Of a stretch of DNA of 60,000 bases, positions 44,301 through 53,300 are shown one piece after another. The stretch is taken from assembly GCF_964355755.1 (NCBI RefSeq), contig NC_092674.1, positions 16,189,001 through 16,249,000 of the forward strand. Direction: 5' to 3'. The stretch's first letter is position 1, and each line of letters opens with the position of its first letter. A program made the position numbers and the translations under genes. The notes under the pieces are model-generated. The model saw only the letters and a program-made list of their open reading frames with translations. It searched no databases and was not told where the DNA came from. The stretch comes from Antedon mediterranea. Lineage: Eukaryota; Echinodermata; Crinoidea; Comatulida; Antedonidae.

Positions 44301-47300
44301 TAATTGTGATTCATGCTTGTGAAGATATGAGTACAAACGTGATTTCGTTAAATCACGCGTAGACCGCGTAATTTTTGATTGCGCATCGTGAAAACATAAC
44401 CACTTCGATTCCTGGCCATAAGGAATATACTCTGAAAAATTGACTTAGATAGATGAAACTTATGCCAAGATAATTCACGGACAAATAGTGCTAAGGAAAG
44501 AATAAATAAATAAACTAGATTTAATTCGTCACTATGACGAATTATAGGTTATATGCATTGATTTAAATAAAGATAATTGATTTTTAAAAGATATATTGAT
44601 TGATTGATTTTCTCAGAATCTTTAATTATTTAAAATATATGATAGGACCTTGCTAACGCGAACACCATAGCCGGTATCACAATCCGATCAAAGACCCATA
44701 TGCGTATAATGTCATAAACCACATTTGTTGTTACATAATAATAAAGACATAAGTTAATTTTTATCTAGATTTCATTATAAATCATGTGTATAATCTATAC
44801 ACTAAGAAATAAATTTTAACAAAAAATACGGATAATAAAAAAAAAATCTTATTTCGTTTCCCAAGGTGAGACTCGATCTCGGTACCTTGAATGCCATAGA
44901 CACGAGCACAGACCACCGAGCTGTACGTACACAACTGACTAAAAGTTGTAGAAAAATTCCTCCGTGTATTTACTATGCAGTAACCACTTTGATGCAAATA
45001 GATTATTACATACCGAAATGAATTATAATTTTTTACTATGATGACATCTTTAAAATGTATACAAATGATGCACTGTCAAACTACATACTTTTAACTTTAA
45101 TATATGAATTTTTTAAGGAAGAAAGTTAATGTTAAGTTTGTTATTTTGGCCTAAGAAAATGTCATAATTTGTTTGATTGTCGAAATTGTTTTTTTTAAAT
45201 TTAATATGCAATTAATGATGACTTAATCAACTTTTGTTCTCTTTATTTGATAATAAATCATACATATGATACATACACTTCAAGAAAATGAAATAAAAAA
45301 TAGGTGTTCCCCTGCATTCTGACGATATATATTAATTTAAAAATTTAGCATATTTTCACCATTTTGTTAACTTATACGTGCGTAGCCAGTCACTTTTGAC
45401 GTGCTCGTATAACGCAATTTCGAGTTGAAACCTGAATCAAATATGATGATATTATTAAAGAAAGATTGTAAAACAGAAATCGGGCAAAAAGAGTGCGCAT
45501 TAACGTTTAGTGCGCGTGCAAAAAGCTGCGCTCTCATGGCAATTTTTTAAACGCTTAAAATTGCCTGAAACGTACTCTAATTTCATCGAAAATAAATTTT
45601 GACAATTTTGAACATTTTAAGCGCGCGTACGCAAGCGTTATATGCGCTACGCACGTAATTTTATTGCCATATGATGAAATATGACCTGAAATTTATGAGT
45701 ACCAAATTTTGTTTAATTGTGATTCATGCTTGTGAAAATATGATTACAAACGTGATTTCGTAAAATCGCGCGTAGACCGCGTAATTTTTGATTACGCATC
45801 GTGAAAATATAACCACATCGATTCCTGGCCATGAGGAATATACTCTGAAAACTTGACTTAGCTAGATTAAACTGATGCCAAGATAATGCACGGACAAAAT
45901 AGTGCTAAGGAAAGAATAAATAAATAAATAAAGATTTTGACAGAATCAAGAGGTTATATGCATATCATGCATATAACCTAATAAATAAATAAAGAAATAA
46001 ATAAAGATTGTGACAGAATCAAGAGGTTATATGCATGATAATGCATATAACCTAATTATTTAGTAACATTTGTTATAATGATATTTATATTGTGACATTT
46101 ACAATAAAAATTTATTTTGAATTATTTTTATTTTAAAAAAATTAAATTTGTGGATGGGAAAAAAAACTATTGATTTTTAAAGATAATTTTTATAAGATCA
46201 CAAATTGTGAAATTATGTAATAATATTAATCCATTATCATTGCTTAACCAAAAATGTAAAATAATTTTATATTTAATTTCTATATTTAAACCAAATTGGT
46301 AAAAGTAAGCAAACATAAGCAATACACTTGCAAATATTTAAAATCAAAGATAAATTTTGAATTATTATATATTACAGAAAAAATAAAGTTCATTCATGGT
46401 GGATGAACTATGAGACTAGTGATTTTTAAAGATATTTTTATAAGATCACAAATTGTGAAATTATGTAATAATATTAATCCATTATCATTGCTTAACCAAA
46501 AATGTAAAATAATTTTATATTTAATTTCTATATTTAAACCAAATTGGTAATAGTAAGCAAACATAAGCAATACACTTACAGTGTTTCCAATGCTGTCAAA
46601 CCAGCAAATGCATTGGCTTGTAATGTACTTATTTGGTTACCGCTCAAATACCTTAAAAGTAAAAAGAATGCACAGTATAAATATAATCACAATATCCAAG
46701 CTGTTTTTAAATTATTTTAGTTTTTCTGTCACCTCAAATGTTGAAATGTCTACATTCCTGTACATTATACAGTAGTTATACTGCATGTACTCTATTGTAT
46801 GTACTTTAGTTATGTCAAAATATATTATGTTAAAATAAAAATGTGGTAAATATATTTAAATTCACATTTTTGAATTGTTTTACAACAATAAATAATTCAA
46901 TCATGGTAGATAAATAAAAAAAAATGTTGATTTTAAAATTCTTTTTACTGTAAATAATTAAATTATGGAATCATAATGTACACATTAGTCCATTATTACA
47001 ATTGAACCTACAATGCATGCATTGTATTGTATCAATATTTTATGGAAAAATATACAATATATAGGTAAATTTTAATAGTTTTTATTCTCATAAGACAAAA
47101 TTATTACATAAATAAATATTAATTATTTAGTAACATTCATTATAATGATATTTATATTGCAAATATTTAAAATCAAAGATAAATTTTGAATTATTATATA
47201 TTACAGAAAAAATAAAGTTCATTCATGGTGGATGAACTATGAGACTAGTGATTTTTAAAGATATTTTTATAAGATCACAAATTGTGAAATTATGTAATAA

Positions 47301-50300
47301 TATTAATCCATTATCATTGCTTAACCAAAAATGTAAAATAATTTTATATTTAATTTCTATATTTAAACCAAATTGGTAATAGTAAGCAAACATAAGCAAT
47401 ACACTTACAGTGTTTCCAATGCTATCAAACCAGCAAATGCATTGGCTTGTAATGTACTTATTTGGTTACCGCTCAAATACCTTAAAAGTAAAAAGAATGC
47501 ACAGTATAAATATAATCACAATATCCAAGCTGTTTTTAAATTATTTTAGTTTTTCTGTCACCTCAAATGTTGAAATGTGTACATTCCTGTACATTATACA
47601 GTAGTTATACTGCATGTACTCTATTGTATGTACTTTAGTTATGTCAAAATATATTATGTTAAAATAAAAATGTGGTAAATATATTTAAATTCACATTTTT
47701 GAATTGTTTTACAACAATAAATAATTCAATCATAGTAGATAAATAAAAAAAAATGTTGATTTTAAAATTCTTTTTACTGTAAATAATTAAATTATGGAAT
47801 CATAATGTACACATTAGTCCATTATTACAATTGAACCTACAATGCATGCATTGTATTGTATCAATATTTTATGGAAAAATATACAATATATATGTAAATT
47901 TTAATAGTTTTTATTCTCATAAGACAAAATTATTACATAAATAAATATTAATTATTTAGTAACATTCATTATAATGATATTTATATTGCAAATATTTAAA
48001 ATCAAAGATAAATTTTGAATTATTATATATTACAGAAAAAATAAAGTTCATTCATGGTGGATGAACTATGAGACTAGTGATTTTTAAAGATATTTTTATA
48101 AGATCACAAATTGTGAAATTATGTAAACATTTTAATCCATTATCATTGTTTAACCAACAAAGTAAAATAATTTTATATTTAATTTCTATATTTAAACCAA
48201 ATTGGTAAAAGTAAGCAAACATAAGCAATACACTTACAGTGTTTCCAATGCTGTCAAACCAGCAAATGCATTGGCTGGTAATGTACTTATTTGGTTATAC
48301 CTCAAATTCCTTAAAAGTAAAAAGAATGCACAGTATAAGTAAATCACAATATCCAAGCTGTTTTTAAATTATTTTAGTTTTTCTGTCACCTCAAATGTTG
48401 AAATGTCTACATTCCTGTACATTATTACTCTATATTAGTGATGTCAAAATATGTTATGTTAAAATAAATATGGTAAATATAATTATAAAAATAAAAAATG
48501 ATAGAATATATTCTATTATTAATGTGTAATTGTATTTCTAAATTAAAACCAAATAAATAAACTGATTGAAACAACATAAAATTACTCTAAACCATCAGCT
48601 GTAGTTCAACATTAACAACTGCACCCCCCCCCCCCCTCTGGTCACTATTATCATGGACCTTTAAATTAGCATGAATCTATATAAATTCTTTCTTTCTTTG
48701 GTTGCAGAATATTTGTTGTATCAATAAACTTATGTTAAACCGATTCAATTTCAATTATTATCTTACAAAAATAAATAATTCAATCATGGTGGATACATTT
48801 TAAAAATGTTGATTTTAAAATAATTCTTTTTGCTATACATACAAATATAAAATATATATTTATATTTTAATAATTTTTTTCTCATAAGACAAAATTAATA
48901 CATAAACAAATACTAATTATTTAGTAACATTTGTTATAATAATATTTATATTGTGATATTTACAATAAAAATTTATTTTGAAATATTATTATTTAAAAAA
49001 ATAAAGTTCATTCATGGTGGATGAGAAAAAACTATTAATTACTAAATTATAAATTACATTATTACTCTATTAGTGATGTCAAAATATGTTATGTTAAAAT
49101 AAATGTGGTAAATATAATTATTTTAACAATTTGCAAAGTATAAGTAAATTGCTATATATCCAATCTGTTTTTACATTATTTTGTTGAAATGTCTACATAT
49201 ATATATATTGTGATATTGATTTTAAATTATTATGTATTATTTAAAAAATTAAGTTCAAACTATTGATTTTTAAAGTTATTTATTACAAGATCACAAATTG
49301 TGAAATTATATAATAATATTAATCCATTATCATTGCTTAACCAACAATGTAAAACAATTTGTAATTTAATTCTAAATTAAACCAAATTGGTAAAACTAAG
49401 CAAACATAAGCAATACACTTACAGTGTTTCCAATGCTGTCAAACCAGCAAATGCATTGGCTTGTAATGTACTTATTTGGTTACCGCTCAAATACCTTAAA
49501 AGTAAAAAGAATGCACAGTATAAATATAATCACAATATCCAAGCTGTTTTTAAATTATTTTAGTTTTTCTGTCACCTCAAATGTTGAAATGTGTACATTC
49601 CTGTACATTATACAGTAGTTATACTGCATGTACTCTATTGTATGTACTTTAGTTATGTCAAAATATATTATGTTAAAATAAAAATGTGGTAAATATATTT
49701 AAATTCACATTTTTGAATTGTTTTACAACAATAAATAATTCAATCATAGTAGATAAATAAAAAAAAATGTTGATTTTAAAATTCTTTTTACTGTAAATAA
49801 TTAAATTATGGAATCATAATGTACACATTAGTCCATTATTACAATTGAACCTACAATGCATGCATTGTATTGTATCAATATTTTATGGAAAAATATACAA
49901 TATATAGGTAAATTTTAATAGTTTTTATTCTCATAAGACAAAATTATTACATAAATAAATATTAATTATTTAGTAACATTCATTATAATGATATTTATAT
50001 TGCAAATATTTAAAATCAAAGATAAATTTTGAATTATTATATATTACAGAAAAAATAAAGTTCATTCATGGTGGATGAACTATGAGACTAGTGATTTTTA
50101 AATATATTTTTATAAGATCACAAATTGTGAAATTATATAATAATATTAATCCATTATCATTGCTTAACCAACAATGTAAAACAATTTGTAATTTAATTCT
50201 AAATTAAACCAAATTGGTAAAACTAAGCAAACATAAGCAATACACTTACAGTGTTTCCAATGCTGTCAAACCAGCAAATGCATTGGCTTGTAATGTACTT

Positions 50301-53300
50301 ATTTGGTTACCGTACAAATCCCTTAAAAGTAAAAAGAATGCACAGTATAAGTAAATCACAATATCCAAGCTGTTTTAAAATTATTTTATTTTTTCTGTCA
50401 CCTCAAATGTTGAAATGTGTACATTCCTGTACATTATACAGTAGTTATACTGCATGTACTCTATTGTATGTACTTTAGTTATGTCAAAATATATTATGTT
50501 AAAATAAAAATGTGGTAAATATATTTAAATTCACATTTTTGAATTGTTTTACAACAATAAATAATTCAATCATAGTAGATAAATAAAAAAAAATGTTGAT
50601 TTTAAAATTCTTTTTACTGTAAATAATTAAATTATGGAATCATAATGTACACATTAGTCCATTATTACAATTGAACCTACAATGCATGCATTGTATTGTA
50701 TCAATATTTTATGGAAAAATATACAATATATATGTAAATTTTAATAGTTTTTATTCTCATAAGACAAAATTATTACATAAATAAATATTAATTATTTAGT
50801 AACATTCATTATAATGATATTTATATTGCAAATATTTACAATTAAAGATTAATTTTGAATTATTATATATTACAGAAAAAATAAAGTTCATTCATGGTGG
50901 ATGAACTATAAGACTAGTGATTTTTAAAGATGTTTTTATAAAATCACAAATTGTGAAATTATGTAAACATTTTAATCCATTATCATTGTTTAACCAACAA
51001 AGTAAAATAATTTGTAATTTAATTCTAAATTAAACCAAATTGGTAAATGTAAGCAAACATAAGCAATACACTTACCTTTTTGTTATTATAATATTTATAT
51101 TGTGATATTTACAATAACAATTTATTTTGAAATATTATTATTTAAAAAAATAAAGTTCATTCATGGTGGATAAGCAAAAAACTATTAATTACTAAATTAA
51201 ACCAAATTGGTAAAAGTAAGCAAACATAAGCAATACACTTACAGTGTTTCCAATGCTGTCAAACCAGCAAATGCATTGGCTGGTAATGTACTTATTTGGT
51301 TATACCTCAAATACCTTAAAAGTAAAAAGAATGCACAGTATAAATATAATCACAATATCCAAGCTGTTTTTAAATTATTTTAGTTTTTCTGTCACCTCAA
51401 ATGTTGAAATGTCTACATTCCTGTACATTATACAGTAGTTATACTGCATGTACTCTATTGTATGTACTTTAGTGATGTCAAAATATACTATGTTAAAATT
51501 AAAAGGTGGTAAATAAATTTTAAAACTTATTTTGTTAAAATAACATTTCTACAACAAATTCAAATTGTTTGTTAGCAACCATATAATAAATGTATTATCT
51601 AATATGTAATACAGATTCACTTTCAATTGTTATATCTTACAAAAATAAATAATTCAATCAATGTGGATAAATTTTAAAAATAATAATGAAATGATAGAAT
51701 ATATTCTATTATTAATGTAAAATAATGTGTAATTGTATTTCTAAATTAAATGTTAAACTGATTAAATTTCAATTATTATCTTACAAAAATAAATAATTCA
51801 ATCATGGTGGATAAATTTTAAAAATGTTGATTTTAAAATAATTCTTTTTGCTATACATACAAATATAAAATATATATTTATATTTTAATAATTTTTTTCT
51901 CATAAGACAAAATTAATACTTAAACAAATACTAATTATTTAGTAACATTTGTTATTATAATATTTATATTGTGATATTTACAATAACAATTTATTTTGAA
52001 ATATTATTATTTAAAAAAATAAAGTTCATTCATGGTGGATAAGCAAAAAACTATTAATTACTAAATTAAACCAAATTGGTAAAAGTAAGCAAACATAAGC
52101 AATACACTTACAGTGTTTCCAATGCTGTCAAACCAGCAAATACATTGGCTGGTAATGTACTTATTTGGTTATACCTCAAATTCCTTAAAAGTAAAAAGAA
52201 TGCACAGTATAAGTAAATCACAATATTCAAGTTGTTTTAAAATTATTTTAGTTTTTCTGTCACCTCAAATATTGAAATGTCTACATTCTTGTACATTATT
52301 ACTCTATTAGTGATGTCAAAATATGTTATGTTAAAATAAATGTGGTAAATATAATTATTTTAATAATTTATTTTTATAAATCAATTGTTTGGTCAACCAT
52401 AATAAATGTATTATCTAATATGTTAAACAGATTCAATTTAAATTGTTATCTTACAAAATAAATAGTTCAATCATGGTGGATAAATTTAAGAATTGTTGCT
52501 TTTTAAATTTGTTTTACTATAAATAATCATGAAATCATAAGGTACATATTAGTCCATTATTACAATTGAACCTACAATGCATGCATTGTATTGTGTCAAC
52601 ATTTTATTGATGTCAAAATAAAAATTATTAAAAGTAAATATTCATCTCAAAACGTATGAATGTATAGTTGTACATGATATTGTTCACTATAGGTTTAATT
52701 ATGTTACTCTGCACCTTATATCTTAATTTGTGTTTTATTTAGGGTTATCCCTTTGTTCTTATAATTATGTGATGCCACTGCCCTTTTTTAACACTCAAAC
52801 AAATAAAGACTTGGTTATACTGATTGGTTTGATAAATGTGTATTTATTGAAGTCTGTGACATTTGTTGAATTTGAATATAATTATCAATTAAAGACAAAA
52901 TTACTACATAAACAAATACTAGTTATTTAGTAACAATGATTTTGATATTTATATCGTGAAATTATACAATAAAGGATTTCGAATTATTATATCCTCCAAA
53001 AAAAAAGTTCACTCATGAACAAGAAAATGAATTGTTTTTAGAGTTATTTTTATAAGTATAAAGATAATAAAATTATATAATAATATTAATCCATTATCAA
53101 TGTGTAAATGTATTTATAAATTAAAAACAAACTGGTTAAAATAACCAAACATGTAAATTTGCCTTTGTTCCACACACAAAAGAATCACAAAAAGCTGGTA
53201 AAAATCACAAAATACAAACAATATAGTATAAACTAGCAAATGTGAAAAATTAAAACATTAAAAATAATACAGAGCACTCTACTCTCATTCAGAATGTACA

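Larger units (their letters stand above)
43097..45925. repeat. 1.42-kb tandem duplication in a receptor intron
   Basis: Two copies, 43097-44514 and 44515-45925, begin CTAGATTTAATTCGTCACTA, where AATTCGTCA/TGACGAATT forms a hairpin, and end GTGCTAAGGAAAGAATAAATA. They differ by scattered substitutions and small indels, so the duplication is not brand new. Each carries a minus-strand tRNA-like segment. The left end (TTGATTTTGTCAGAATCTTT) is inverted relative to the AAAGATTTTGACAGAATCAA units that follow the second copy, linking it to family H. Confidence 0.85.
46580..52183 (-). repeat. Tandem array of LRR-exon units (exon plus intron)
   Basis: Seven units, each a 72-nt LRR exon plus ~750-1,100 bp of intron. 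Exon-to-exon spacings are 829, 829, 1185, 827, 993 and 869 bp. The introns carry the same landmarks in order (AATGCACAGTATAA, TTTTTCTGTCACCTCAAATG, ATTCATGGTGGATGA). Partial units without exons (48890-49260, 51070-51190) show that units have also been lost. Confidence 0.95.

Noticed and set aside
46581-52310. Plus-strand open frames (MFPMLSNQQMHWLV..) repeated six times
   Set aside because: They are antisense shadows of the minus-strand LRR exons; the minus strand has the LRR consensus, splice sites and phase.
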